Assembly: GCF_000189755.2 (NCBI RefSeq)
Contig: NZ_KI912183.1
Coordinates: 2,631,755 to 2,695,754, forward strand
Direction of reading: 5' to 3'
Origin: Desulfotomaculum nigrificans DSM 574
GTDB lineage: Bacteria; Bacillota; Desulfotomaculia; Desulfotomaculales; Desulfotomaculaceae
DNA: 64,000 nt
The notes under the pieces were generated by a model that did not search any database, had not been told where the DNA came from, and saw nothing but the letters and a program-made list of their open reading frames with translations. Positions 15,538 to 24,700 of this stretch are shown here, one piece after another (position 1 is the stretch's first letter; the number at the start of each line of letters is the position of its first letter). The translations under genes and the position numbers were made by a program.

Positions 15538-16206
15538 GTGGGTACGCAAGTTTTTTTAAAAAGATTAAGCTGGATGTTATTAATACCGCTAGTAGGCCTT
15601 ATTTATGTGCAGTTAAATTATAATAATGGCAATGTACATAACCTCATGACGGCCTTGGACCGGATTATCCCCTTTATTCCATACTTTGTTGTGCCGTATG
15701 TGGCCTGGTATGGTGTGTTGTTTTTCTCATTGACCTGGTTTGCCTACAAAAATGATAGACTATATTATCGCTCCTTGGCTTCCCTAGTCCTGGGTATGGC
15801 AGTTAGCTATCTTATATTCTTTGTTTTTCAGACAACCGTTCCCAGACCAGTAATAGAAGGCCATAATTTGTTTAATCAACTTACAAAAATAATCTATGCG
15901 ATAGACAATCCTTACAACGCTTTTCCCAGTTTGCATGTTTTAACAAGTTATATTATTTATCTGGGTAGCCAAGAAACAAAGATATACTCACGATTTATTT
16001 CACGGGCTATACAAATAATGACTATTTTGGTGATTTTATCAACGATTTTTTTGAAACAGCATACTTTGTTGGACGTGGCCGGGGGAATCTTTATCGGCGG
16101 GACAATATTTAACGTAACCGGGTATGTAGTAGATATAATCCTTAGTTATGATATAAGTATTAATCTTTTACCCAAAAGTTTTAAGCATATACCAGGTAAA
16201 AGATAA
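15538..16206 (+). CDS. PAP2-superfamily membrane protein (inositolphosphotransferase-like)
   Basis: A membrane protein of about 222 residues with six helices. It carries a degenerate PAP2 pattern: FQTTVPRP, then NAFPSLHVLTSY (PSLH in place of PSGH) and KQHTLLDVAGG (His and Asp of the third motif). This combination is typical of PAP2_3 proteins related to inositolphosphoryl-ceramide or phosphotransfer enzymes rather than BcrC. I favour GTG 15538, 8 bases after GGAGGG; the ATG at 15523 has no ribosome site. A DedA gene follows in the same direction after about 47 bases. Confidence 0.8.
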   Translation: MGTQVFLKRLSWMLLIPLVGLIYVQLNYNNGNVHNLMTALDRIIPFIPYFVVPYVAWYGVLFFSLTWFAYKNDRLYYRSLASLVLGMAVSYLIFFVFQTTVPRPVIEGHNLFNQLTKIIYAIDNPYNAFPSLHVLTSYIIYLGSQETKIYSRFISRAIQIMTILVILSTIFLKQHTLLDVAGGIFIGGTIFNVTGYVVDIILSYDISINLLPKSFKHIPGKR

Positions 16207-16253
16207 TTTAGGTAGTTTAAAAATACATTTAATTAGAAATGGAGATGTAAAAA

Positions 16254-16865
16254 GTGCATATAATTGATGCAATATTAATGAAGGTTATCGTTATTATTAG
16301 CTCCCTGGGTTACTGGGGGGTAGGCTTAGGGATGCTGATTGAGAGTTGCAATATTCCTTTACCCAGTGAAGTTGTTTTGCCACTTGGCGGGTATCTGGTA
16401 TCAACCGGACAACTTACTTTTTGGGGGGCCGTGGCGGCGGGTACCATAGGAGGTACCATCGGGTCTGTTATTTCATATTACATTGGCCTGCTGGCCGGGC
16501 GACCGTTTCTGTTTAAATATGGCCGTTATCTGGGGATTGGGGAAAGTAAGATCATTAAAGGGGAACAATACTTTGCCCGCTACGGGGAAATAACAGTGCT
16601 TTTCACCAGGCTTTTGCCCGTAGTACGGACATTCATTTCTCTACCGGCAGGTATGGCCGGGATGAACTTTAGCCGGTTTGTTATTTATACGATTATTGGT
16701 TCAATACCCTGGAGTATTGCTCTGGTCTATGCCGGATTTATACTGGGGCAAAATTGGCAGGCCCTAAAACCGTGGTTTCACCGGATGGATTTAGTCGTGA
16801 TTGTCCTTCTTTTGGGGCTGGTGGTTTTCTACTGGCAAAAAAAGAAGCTAAAACAATTAAGCTAA
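16254..16865 (+). CDS. DedA-family membrane protein
   Basis: A 203-residue DedA/SNARE-associated protein starting at GTG with GGAGATG upstream. Family features are visible: GMLIESCNIPLPSEVVLPLG (E and P residues of the re-entrant loop), GGTIGSVISYYIG, and TRLLPVVRTFISLPAGMAGM (the conserved R...G.R.F...PAG motif) followed by a glycine-rich last helix. Some DedA proteins translocate undecaprenyl phosphate or phosphatidylethanolamine across the membrane. The neighbourhood with BcrC-like and PAP2 genes supports a role in carrier-lipid recycling, which is inference. Confidence 0.9.
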   Translation: MHIIDAILMKVIVIISSLGYWGVGLGMLIESCNIPLPSEVVLPLGGYLVSTGQLTFWGAVAAGTIGGTIGSVISYYIGLLAGRPFLFKYGRYLGIGESKIIKGEQYFARYGEITVLFTRLLPVVRTFISLPAGMAGMNFSRFVIYTIIGSIPWSIALVYAGFILGQNWQALKPWFHRMDLVVIVLLLGLVVFYWQKKKLKQLS

Positions 16866-17030
16866 TCTTACGGTTCTAACCCATTAGCTAAATGCTTAGG
16901 TGTGGTAAGACATATAAATCAATTATTAAGGACTTTGGGTAAATCATTTACACGGGCTTCCTCTAATTAAAAGGAATTTTTATGAATCATGTCGAAGAAT
17001 CATTTTAATATATCTATTAGGGGGGGTACA

Positions 17031-17393
17031 ATGAGGATTGCGTTAATTGCCCATGATAAGAAGAAACAGGATATGGTTAAGTTAGTTGAAGAGTATAAAC
17101 AAATACTCAGCGGTCATGAACTGCTGGCTACAGGTACCACCGGGAATCTAATAAAGGAAAGAACCGGCCTGCCGGTAAAGTGTTATATGTCCGGCCCACT
17201 GGGTGGAGATCAACAAATCGGCGGCAAGATTGCCAAAGGTGAGGTAGGACTGGTAATATTCCTCAGAGATCCGTTAACCCCCCAGCCCCACGAACCAGAT
17301 ATTAGTGCGCTGATTCGAATTTGTGATGTGCATAGTATCCCCATTGCCACCAATTTAGGAACAGCCAGAACATTACTCAAAGCATTATCTTAA
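17031..17393 (+). CDS. mgsA: Methylglyoxal synthase
   Basis: A 120-residue enzyme converting dihydroxyacetone phosphate to methylglyoxal and phosphate, a bypass of lower glycolysis under phosphate limitation. It has [14 protein letters not shown] at the start, [11 protein letters not shown] (phosphate-binding loop), [11 protein letters not shown] with the catalytic Asp, and PHEPD with the active-site His. The start ATG 17031 has AGGGGGGG upstream; a longer in-frame start at 16989 adds non-family residues. It lies near the pst/phoU operon, consistent with its known link to phosphate. Confidence 0.95.
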   Translation: MRIALIAHDKKKQDMVKLVEEYKQILSGHELLATGTTGNLIKERTGLPVKCYMSGPLGGDQQIGGKIAKGEVGLVIFLRDPLTPQPHEPDISALIRICDVHSIPIATNLGTARTLLKALS

Positions 17394-17410
17394 ATCAGCT
17401 ATCCCATTAA

Positions 17411-17445
17411 AAAACCAGTCCGGACTGGCCCGGACTGGTTTTTGT
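17411..17445 (+). terminator. Terminator after mgsA
   Basis: A 13-bp perfect hairpin (AAAACCAGTCCGG / CCGGACTGGTTTT, loop ACTGGC) is followed by TTTGTTTTG. It lies 18 bases after the mgsA stop codon. Confidence 0.9.
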
Positions 17446-17564
17446 TTTGTTTATCAGAAATATAAATATTACAAATAAAAGGGGAAAGTACCTTGAAGAG
17501 CGAATAGAATATAGCATGATTTGCCAGGAACGGAAACTAAGGTATTCGGCAAGGAGGTGTGAAC

Positions 17565-17639
17565 ATGGACGCAGGATTAATTATGTGTCTTTATATTCTT
17601 AGCATGCCTTTTATCATTTTAGCTGTTGATAGAAACTGA
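17565..17639 (+). CDS. 24-residue hydrophobic peptide
   Basis: ATG 17565 is preceded by a near-ideal AAGGAGGTGTGAAC ribosome site. It encodes MDAGLIMCLYILSMPFIILA followed by VDRN and TGA: one transmembrane helix with a single Cys and a charged tail. A strong hairpin follows 17 bases later. The unusually good ribosome site, compact helix and own terminator support a real membrane microprotein. I do not recognise the family. It is convergent with phoU, and could be part of a phosphate or membrane-transport complex, in the manner of KdpF or CydX, but nothing in the sequence proves this. Confidence 0.6.
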   Translation: MDAGLIMCLYILSMPFIILAVDRN

Positions 17640-17655
17640 TAACATTTAAACAGAG

Positions 17656-17692
17656 AAGCCAAGCGGCAGAGTTAACTGCCCTTGGCTTTTTT
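17656..17692. terminator. Bidirectional terminator between the micro-ORF and phoU
   Basis: AAGCCAAG-CGGCAG-AGTT / AACTGCC-CTTGGCTT folds into a long hairpin followed by TTTTTAG on the plus strand. On the minus strand it lies directly after phoU. Confidence 0.8.
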
Positions 17693-18347
17693 AGTTCATG
17701 TCCTCCATTGACCCGGTGATTAAATAAACTACTTCTTCGCCGATATTGGTGGCATAATCGGCAATCCGCTCCAGATAACGGCAAACCAATAACAGGTGTG
17801 AAGCCTGTTCAATACAACGGGGTTCATTCTTCATGAACACAATTAATTCTTCAAAGACTTCATGAAAATAATAGTCTACATCATCATCATACCCGCACAT
17901 CCGGCGGGCCTTGGTCACGTCGGATTGGACATAGGCATCCAGGCCCTCTTTCACCATCTGCTGCGCCAAACGGGCCATTTCATTAATTTTCACCAGGGGT
18001 TTGATTAATTTTTCTCCGGCTAATCTTAAAGTTATCTTGGCAATGTCCACCGCAAAATCGGCCATGCGTTCCAGGCTAATAATAATTTTTAACCCCGTAA
18101 TGGCCACCCTGAGATCCCTGGCTATTGGTTGCTGGGTGGCAATAATTTTAATGATGGTATGCTCAATATCATTTAAAAACTCATCTATGGCATCATCACT
18201 ATCAATTACCTTTTGCGCCAGAACAGTGTCTTGCCTGGTTAAAGATTCAACCGCATCATAAATAGCCCTTTCCACCAGACTGGCCATTCTTAAAATATGT
18301 TGTTGTAAATCCATTAGCTGAAGGTCAAAGGACTGACGTGTTGACAT
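17691..18347 (-). CDS. phoU: Phosphate transport regulator PhoU
   Basis: A 218-residue all-helical protein with two PhoU three-helix repeats. Each repeat carries an E/DxxxD metal-binding pattern (SLERMADFAVDIAK near residue 90 and YLERIADYATNIGE near 190). PhoU links the Pst transporter to its sensor kinase and damps the phosphate response when phosphate is plentiful. It is the last gene of pstC-pstA-pstB-phoU and starts 20 bases after pstB. Confidence 0.95.
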   Translation of the reverse strand: MSTRQSFDLQLMDLQQHILRMASLVERAIYDAVESLTRQDTVLAQKVIDSDDAIDEFLNDIEHTIIKIIATQQPIARDLRVAITGLKIIISLERMADFAVDIAKITLRLAGEKLIKPLVKINEMARLAQQMVKEGLDAYVQSDVTKARRMCGYDDDVDYYFHEVFEELIVFMKNEPRCIEQASHLLLVCRYLERIADYATNIGEEVVYLITGSMEDMN

Positions 18348-18367
18348 AATTCTGCCTCCTCAGCGGT

Positions 18368-19126
18368 CTAACCAAAGCGACCGGTGATATAATCTTCTGT
18401 ACGTTTATCTTTGGGCATGGTAAAAATACCTTCCGTATCCCCCACTTCTACCAATTCACCATTCAGGAAAAAGGCGGTGGTATTCGAAACCCTGGCTGCC
18501 TGCTGCATGTTATGGGTAACGATGACAATGGTGTAGCGGTCCTTCAGTTCCCTGATTAATTCCTCAACCTTTACTGTTGAGATGGGGTCAAGGGCGGAGG
18601 TTGGTTCATCCATCAGTAAAACTTCCGGTTCCACTGCCAGCAGCCGGGCTATACATAAACGCTGCTGCTGACCACCGGAAAGACCCAGGGCGCTGCGGTG
18701 CAGGCGGTCTTTAATTTCATCCCACAGGGCTGCCGATTTGAGGCTTTTTTCCACAATTTGATCAAGTTGTTTCTTATCCTTTAAGCCGTGAATACGGGGA
18801 CCGTAGGCGATGTTATCATATATGGACATGGGAAAGGGATTGGGGCGTTGAAAGACCATCCCCACTCTTTTTCTTAAAGCCACCACATCTTCCTCCGGTC
18901 GGTAGATGTCCTGTCCGTCCAGTAATATTTTACCTTCCACCCGCACCCCGTCAATTAAATCGTTCATGCGGTTTAAGGTACGCAAAAAGGTGGATTTTCC
19001 ACAACCGGAAGGACCGATCAGGGCAGTGATTTGATTCTTTTTAATGGTAATGTTTATATCTTTAAGTGCCTGCATTTGTCCGTAGTATAAATTTAAGTTT
19101 TGTACTTCAATCTTGGCCATGTTCAT
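18368..19126 (-). CDS. pstB: Phosphate ABC transporter ATPase PstB
   Basis: A 252-residue ABC ATPase with Walker [10 protein letters not shown] near residue 37, the PstB-specific [18 protein letters not shown] segment, signature [11 protein letters not shown] and Walker [14 protein letters not shown]. It hydrolyses ATP for high-affinity phosphate uptake. ATG 19126 has AAGGGGTG upstream. It follows pstA after 37 bases and precedes phoU. Confidence 0.97.
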   Translation of the reverse strand: MNMAKIEVQNLNLYYGQMQALKDINITIKKNQITALIGPSGCGKSTFLRTLNRMNDLIDGVRVEGKILLDGQDIYRPEEDVVALRKRVGMVFQRPNPFPMSIYDNIAYGPRIHGLKDKKQLDQIVEKSLKSAALWDEIKDRLHRSALGLSGGQQQRLCIARLLAVEPEVLLMDEPTSALDPISTVKVEELIRELKDRYTIVIVTHNMQQAARVSNTTAFFLNGELVEVGDTEGIFTMPKDKRTEDYITGRFG

Positions 19127-19163
19127 GCCAGCACCCCTTTGATTTTTTTACATTGGTAAGGCT

Positions 19164-20048
19164 TTACTGAGCGGTTAGCTTTTTATGAATCCGGCGGCCT
19201 AACCATCGGGCAGTGATGTTAAATAACAGTACCACCAAGACTAATATGGCGGCGGAGCCATCGGCTACCCTGCGGACATCCGGAATCAGGCTTTCTGAGT
19301 TCACCTTCCAGATGTGCACCGCCAGTGTTTCCGCCGGACGGAAGGGGTTCCAGGGAGAAGCCGGGCTTAGGATATCCCACTGGTTAAAATTAAGCGGGGG
19401 GCTACTCATGCCGGCGGTAAATAACAGAGCGGCTGCTTCGCCAAATACCCGTCCGGCAGTGATGATGGTACCGGTCAGGATGCTTAGGAAGGCGGAGGGA
19501 ATAACCACCTTCCAAACTGTTTGCCAGCGGGTGGCCCCCAGGGCCAGACTACCCTCCCTTAGTTCCACCGGTACATTGCGAATAGCCTCTTCGGAAATAC
19601 GCACCATCAGGGGTAGATTGATGACAGTCAAGGCCAGTGCCCCGGACATTAAGGAATAACCCCAGCCGGTTAAATTAACAAAGATTAACAGACCAAACAA
19701 ACCAACGACAATGGATGGCAGGGAAGTAAGGGTTTCTATACTTAGCCTGATGCTTTCGGTTACCTTGCCTGGTTTAGCGAATTCGGCCAGGTAAATACCG
19801 GCCAACAGGCCCACGGGAACAGTAATCAACATGGTTAAAAACAGCAAGTAAAATGAGTTAAAAATTTGCGGTCCTACCCCGCCACCGGGAGATAAGTTCT
19901 GCGGCGGGCTGGTGATAAAGGACCAATCGATGGAGCTGGCACCATGGTAGAGAATATAACCGATTAAACCGACTAGGATGATAACCACCAAACCAGCCCC
20001 GGCGTAAAAGAAAGCGGTAGCTAATTTATCAGCAGTTTGCGCCCTCAC
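19164..20048 (-). CDS. pstA: Phosphate ABC transporter permease PstA
   Basis: A 294-residue membrane protein with six helices and the BPD-permease EAA loop (REGSLALGATRWQTVWKVVI). The conserved PstA segments GGVGPQIFNSFYLL and SLPSIVVGLFGL are present. With PstC it forms the transmembrane path for phosphate. Its start overlaps the pstC stop by 4 bases, so the two are translationally coupled. Confidence 0.95.
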   Translation of the reverse strand: MRAQTADKLATAFFYAGAGLVVIILVGLIGYILYHGASSIDWSFITSPPQNLSPGGGVGPQIFNSFYLLFLTMLITVPVGLLAGIYLAEFAKPGKVTESIRLSIETLTSLPSIVVGLFGLLIFVNLTGWGYSLMSGALALTVINLPLMVRISEEAIRNVPVELREGSLALGATRWQTVWKVVIPSAFLSILTGTIITAGRVFGEAAALLFTAGMSSPPLNFNQWDILSPASPWNPFRPAETLAVHIWKVNSESLIPDVRRVADGSAAILVLVVLLFNITARWLGRRIHKKLTAQ

Positions 20049-20977
20049 TTAACAGCACCTCTTTTAACCACCATTTTAATCAACAAAATAAAAAAGAAGG
20101 ACATCAGCAGCAAAACCAAAGCCATGGACCACAGGGTATTATTCCACAGAGAACCGGCGGCGGTGTAGCCCATATCCATGGTGATGCCGCTGGTTAGAGT
20201 GATGGTGGGGTCCAATAAGGAATGGGCGATTTTTCTGGTATTACCGATAACCATTTGTACTGCCAGGGCTTCCCCGAAGGCCCGGGCCAAACCCAAAATG
20301 ATACCCGTAATCAACCCGGTTCTAGCGGCCGGAAGCAGTACCAGGCGGATGGTTTGCCACCTGGTGGAGCCCAGGGCATAGGCCGCTTCTTTTAAATGGC
20401 CGGGTAATGACCGCAGGCTGTCTACGCTGACACTGACAATGGTGGGAATCACCATCACCGACAACACCAGTACCCCGGCCAAAAGACTAAATCCTAAGCC
20501 GCCCAAATGTTCCCGGATAAAGGGTACCAGTACACTTAAACCGATATAACCGTATACCACCGAAGGAATACCGGACAAAAGTTCAATAGTTGGCTGTAAA
20601 ATCCGCTGCCCCCAACCTGGAGCAATTTCCACCATAAATACCGCGGTGATTAAGCTTAAAGGAGCACTAATCAAAACAGCCAGCAAAGAAGTGGCCACAG
20701 AACCGAAAATAAAGGTCAAGGCACCTACCTTGGGGCCGCCTTCAGCCGCTCCCCGGTCCGGAAACCACTCGGTGCTAAAAAGAAATTCACCCAGGCTTAC
20801 TTTGTTTACCAAAAAGGTGGACAGCCCTTTGGAGCTGATAAAGACTACAATGCTTAGGGTTAAAATGATTACAGTTAAGGCGCATAAGAATGACAGATTA
20901 CGGCCAAATAGATCACTTTTTCTTTTAAATTTTTTAGCCGCCCGCCATACCCCAACTGATTCCGCCGTCCGTTCCAT
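20045..20977 (-). CDS. pstC: Phosphate ABC transporter permease PstC
   Basis: A 310-residue membrane protein with six helices, the segments GVPSVVYGYIGLS-like (SGIPSVVYGYIGLSVL) and the EAA loop KEAAYALGSTRWQTIRLVLL, and an ARAFGEALAVQMVIGNT end typical of PstC. The start ATG has a GGGGGGG ribosome site. It is the first gene of the operon here. The phosphate-binding protein gene pstS, which normally precedes it, is absent; only a decayed amidase fragment lies upstream. A Pho-box array sits about 110-170 bases upstream. Confidence 0.95.
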   Translation of the reverse strand: MERTAESVGVWRAAKKFKRKSDLFGRNLSFLCALTVIILTLSIVVFISSKGLSTFLVNKVSLGEFLFSTEWFPDRGAAEGGPKVGALTFIFGSVATSLLAVLISAPLSLITAVFMVEIAPGWGQRILQPTIELLSGIPSVVYGYIGLSVLVPFIREHLGGLGFSLLAGVLVLSVMVIPTIVSVSVDSLRSLPGHLKEAAYALGSTRWQTIRLVLLPAARTGLITGIILGLARAFGEALAVQMVIGNTRKIAHSLLDPTITLTSGITMDMGYTAAGSLWNNTLWSMALVLLLMSFFFILLIKMVVKRGAVK

Positions 20978-21088
20978 AATTTACCCCCCCGTTCATAATT
21001 TAAGCGGCCCGTTAAAGATGCCGCTGGGTAATTTTTCGCGAATTAATTGTCCGCTTGTTTTATTTACAAGTTAATAGTAACTGCGGTT

Positions 21089-21149
21089 TGTTAAGGACCC
21101 ATTAATCAATTGTAAAGACTTAAATAAAAACATATTAAGTTTTGGTTAA
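21089..21149 (-). promoter_or_regulatory. Pho-box array upstream of pstC
   Basis: Read on the minus strand, six hexamers occur in exact 11-base phase: TTAACC, TTAATA, TTATTT, TTTACA, TTAATG and TTAACA, each separated by 5 bases. This is the layout of PhoP/PhoB binding sites (TT(A/T)ACA direct repeats). It lies 112-172 bases before the pstC start and suggests induction at low phosphate. The 20978-21255 stretch holds nothing else I can identify. Confidence 0.65.
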
Positions 21150-21255
21150 CTTCTTAGCAAAATTTATCATTGGCCACAAAATTTTAAGTTTTTTCCCTGC
21201 AAATTACTAGCAAAAAACAGTTTAATCAGGGGAGACTACTAAACTGAAAAAATGA

Positions 21256-21510
21256 CAAGCGGGTGAGTACTTTCAGGAATTAAACCAACCCAACGACAAA
21301 TACCGGGCCGGAGCCATCAGGGAGTTGGCACCGGGGGATCTGATCGGTTATGAGGAAAAGGGCCGGATACAGCATTTTGCCATTATCACCGGCTTTGATA
21401 GTAAAGGTTACCCGTTGGTGAATGCCCACACTACCGACAGGTTTCACTGCCCCTGGGATATGGGGTGGGATAAGAAAACCGTTTTTCATTTATATAAAAT
21501 GAAGGATTAA
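21256..21510 (+). pseudogene. C-terminal remnant of an amidase-domain protein
   Basis: A start-less open frame reads APGDLIGYEEKGRIQHFAII, then TGFDSKGYPLVNAHTTDRFH and CPWDMGWDKKT, and ends in LYKM. This matches the end of the putative amidase (Amidase_6) domain, with the His of QHFAII and the HTTDRFHCPW segment near its active site. The catalytic Cys half and the N-terminus are missing, and a stop codon lies at 21253-21255. It is therefore a truncated leftover next to the pst operon, where pstS would normally stand. Confidence 0.68.
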
Positions 21511-21514
21511 GCAA

Positions 21515-21540
21515 AACCGGCAACTAAAAGGTTGCCGGTT
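21515..21540 (+). terminator. Hairpin after the amidase remnant
   Basis: AACCGGCAAC / GTTGCCGGTT with a 6-base loop follows the remnant stop codon closely. The U-tract is weak, so this may be a relic terminator. Confidence 0.55.
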
Positions 21541-21732
21541 AGTAAATTCCTTTACTGTTAAAGTTGAACAAAAGCGGTAATAAAATTAAAATGTTAGTAA
21601 TGAATAACATCAGATTGACGTATTTATGGTTAAACATAGGCTGATTTTCATGGAAAAAGTCCCAATGGATTAACAAGGTGTTTTTAGATATTTTAGGTTG
21701 GTTATTGCTAACTAACTATTTGGAGGATGCAC

Positions 21733-24700
21733 ATGAGTAACATCTTAAATGTAGGATTGGATATTGGCTCTACGACAGTAAAGATGGTTATTTTGGATAA
21801 GGATGACAATATCGTTTATAAAAATTATTTAAGACATTTCTCCGATATCAAAAACACCGTTTTAGCCATGTTTCAAGACGCCAAATCTGTGCTGCAAAAA
21901 AACCTGTTAACCGTAATGGTGACAGGTTCCGGTGGTTTTAATATCTCCCAAAAACTGCAGATACCTTTTATTCAAGAGGTTATTGCTTGTACTAATGCCA
22001 TTAAAAAGGCCATTCCCAATACTGATGCCGCCATTGAATTAGGCGGCGAGGACGCCAAGATTACCTATTTTGGAGAATCAATTGAACAAAGAATGAACGG
22101 AACTTGTGCCGGTGGGACCGGGGCTTTTATTGACCAGATGGCCTCCTTATTACAAACCGATGCTGCGGGATTAAATGAACTGGCCAAGCAACATAAACAT
22201 ATATATCCCATTGCCTCAAGATGTGGTGTATTTGCTAAGACAGATATTCAGCCTTTATTGAATGAAGGCGCGGCCAAGGAGGATATTGCCGCATCTGTCC
22301 TGCAAGCCGTAGTTAACCAAACCATCAGCGGGTTGGCCCAGGGCCGGCCCATCAGTGGTAATGTGGCCTTTTTAGGCGGGCCGCTGTATTTCATGTCCGA
22401 GCTAAGAAAGCGGTTCATCGAAACCCTTGATTTATCAGATGATAATGTTATTTTCCCGGCAGATGCCCAATTTTTTGTAGCCATTGGGGCAGCCTTATCT
22501 TCCCGGGAAGTTCAGCCCGTACCCTATGAATGTTTATATGAACGGGCCCCCATGTTATATAACCTGGGTAATGAAGATAGTGAGAAACTGGAGCCGCTGT
22601 TTGCCAGTGCAGAGGAATATGAAAAATTTAAACAAAGACATGCCCAACATACAGTCAAAAGAGTAGACTTGGCTAGCTATCAAGGGAATGCTTACCTGGG
22701 TATAGATGCCGGGTCTACCACCACCAAGATAGCCCTGATTAGTGAAAATGGGGAATTATTATACTCCCACTATGGCAGCAATATGGGGAGCCCGCTGGAA
22801 TCCACCATCGAGGCCTTAAGGGACCTATACCGCCAGATAAACCCAAATACCAAAATTGTCAATTCCGCTGTCACCGGTTATGGGGAACAATTAATCAAGG
22901 TGGCCCTTAAGGTGGATATTGGTGAAATTGAAACCGTCGCCCATTATAAAGCAGCGGACTTTTTCCTGCCGGGGGTTGATTTTGTTTTGGATATTGGCGG
23001 GCAGGATATGAAAAGCATGGTGATTAAAGACGGGGTTATAGACTCCATTATGTTAAATGAGGCCTGTTCCTCCGGCTGTGGCTCATTCATTGAGACCTTT
23101 GCCAATTCACTCAACATGGAGGTAAAGGATTTTTCCAGACTTGGCCTTGAGTCAAAGAATCCGGTGGATTTGGGCACCCGTTGTACTGTTTTTATGAACT
23201 CTAAAGTGAAACAAGCCCAAAAAGAAGGGGCCAGTATCAGTGATATTTCCGCCGGCATTTCACTTTCTGTCATTAAAAATGCCCTATTTAAGGTAATCAG
23301 ATTAAGAAGTCCGGAAGATTTAGGTCAAAAGGTGGTGGTTCAGGGAGGCACCTTTTATAATGATGCAGTGCTGCGGGCTCTGGAAAAAATTATCGGTAGA
23401 GAAGTGGTGCGTCCGGATATTGCCGGCATCATGGGTGCCTTCGGGGCTGCTTTAATTGCCCGGGAGCGTTACCAAGAGGGTTATCAATCAAGTCTACTGC
23501 AGGGAGAAGACCTATCAAACTTTACCACCGAGACATTGATGAAACGGTGCGGCTTATGCGGCAACAATTGTTTGCTTACAGTTAAACGCTTTTCGGATGG
23601 GCGTGAGTTTATCTCGGGGAATAGATGTGAAAGGGGCGCCGGTAAAGAGAAGGTAAAAAACGACATTCCTAACCTTTATGAATACAAATATAAAAGGTTA
23701 TTTAACTACCGGCCGCTGCCCGAAGAAAAAGCAACCCGGGGGACCATCGGTTTGCCCAGGGTATTAAATATGTATGAGGATTACCCCTTCTGGTTTACAT
23801 TTTTCACCGAACTGGGGTACCGGGTGATTATTTCCAGCCGGTCATCCAAGAGAATATACGAGTTAGGGATGGAAACCATTCCCTCGGAATCGGTGTGTTA
23901 CCCGGCCAAGCTGGTGCACGGGCATGTTACTGATTTGGTGCGCCGGGGTGTCAAGAAGATATTTTACCCCTGTATACCGTATAACATCCAGGAGGACCCG
24001 GAGGCCAACAACAGGTATAACTGTCCCATTGTCACCTCTTACCCGGAAACCATCAATGCCAATATGGATATTCTTAAGGACAAAGATATAACTTTTTATC
24101 ACCCCTTTTTACCCATTGACATGCCTAACCGGATGGAAAAACGGTTGATTGAGGAACTGGCACCGGAAGGTATACCAAAGCATGAGATAGCCAGAGCGGT
24201 TAAAAAGGCTTATGCCGAGCTGGAGAAATATAAGGAAGATGTGCGGCAAAAGGGAGAGGAAACCCTCAAATATATAAGCGAACATAAAATAAAGGGCATT
24301 GTATTGGCCGGGCGACCTTACCATATTGACCCGGAAATTAACCATGGCATACCGGAAATGATAAAATCCTACGGCTTTGCCGTGCTGTCTGAGGACTCCA
24401 TCAGGCACCTGACCAAGGTTGAACGACCCCTGCGGGTGGTGGATCAGTGGGTTTACCATTCCAGAATGTATGCGGCTGCCACCTACGTGGCTGGGCAGCC
24501 AAACCTGGAATTAATCCAACTGAATTCCTTCGGCTGTGGTTTAGATGCTGTAACCACCGACCAGGTGAAGGAAATCCTGGATGCCTATGGCAAGATCTAT
24601 ACCGTAATTAAAATAGATGAAATTAGTAACCTGGGGGCGGCCAGGATCAGGGTACGGTCTTTAATCGCAGCCATTAATGAGCGGGATAAGAGAAACTTTG

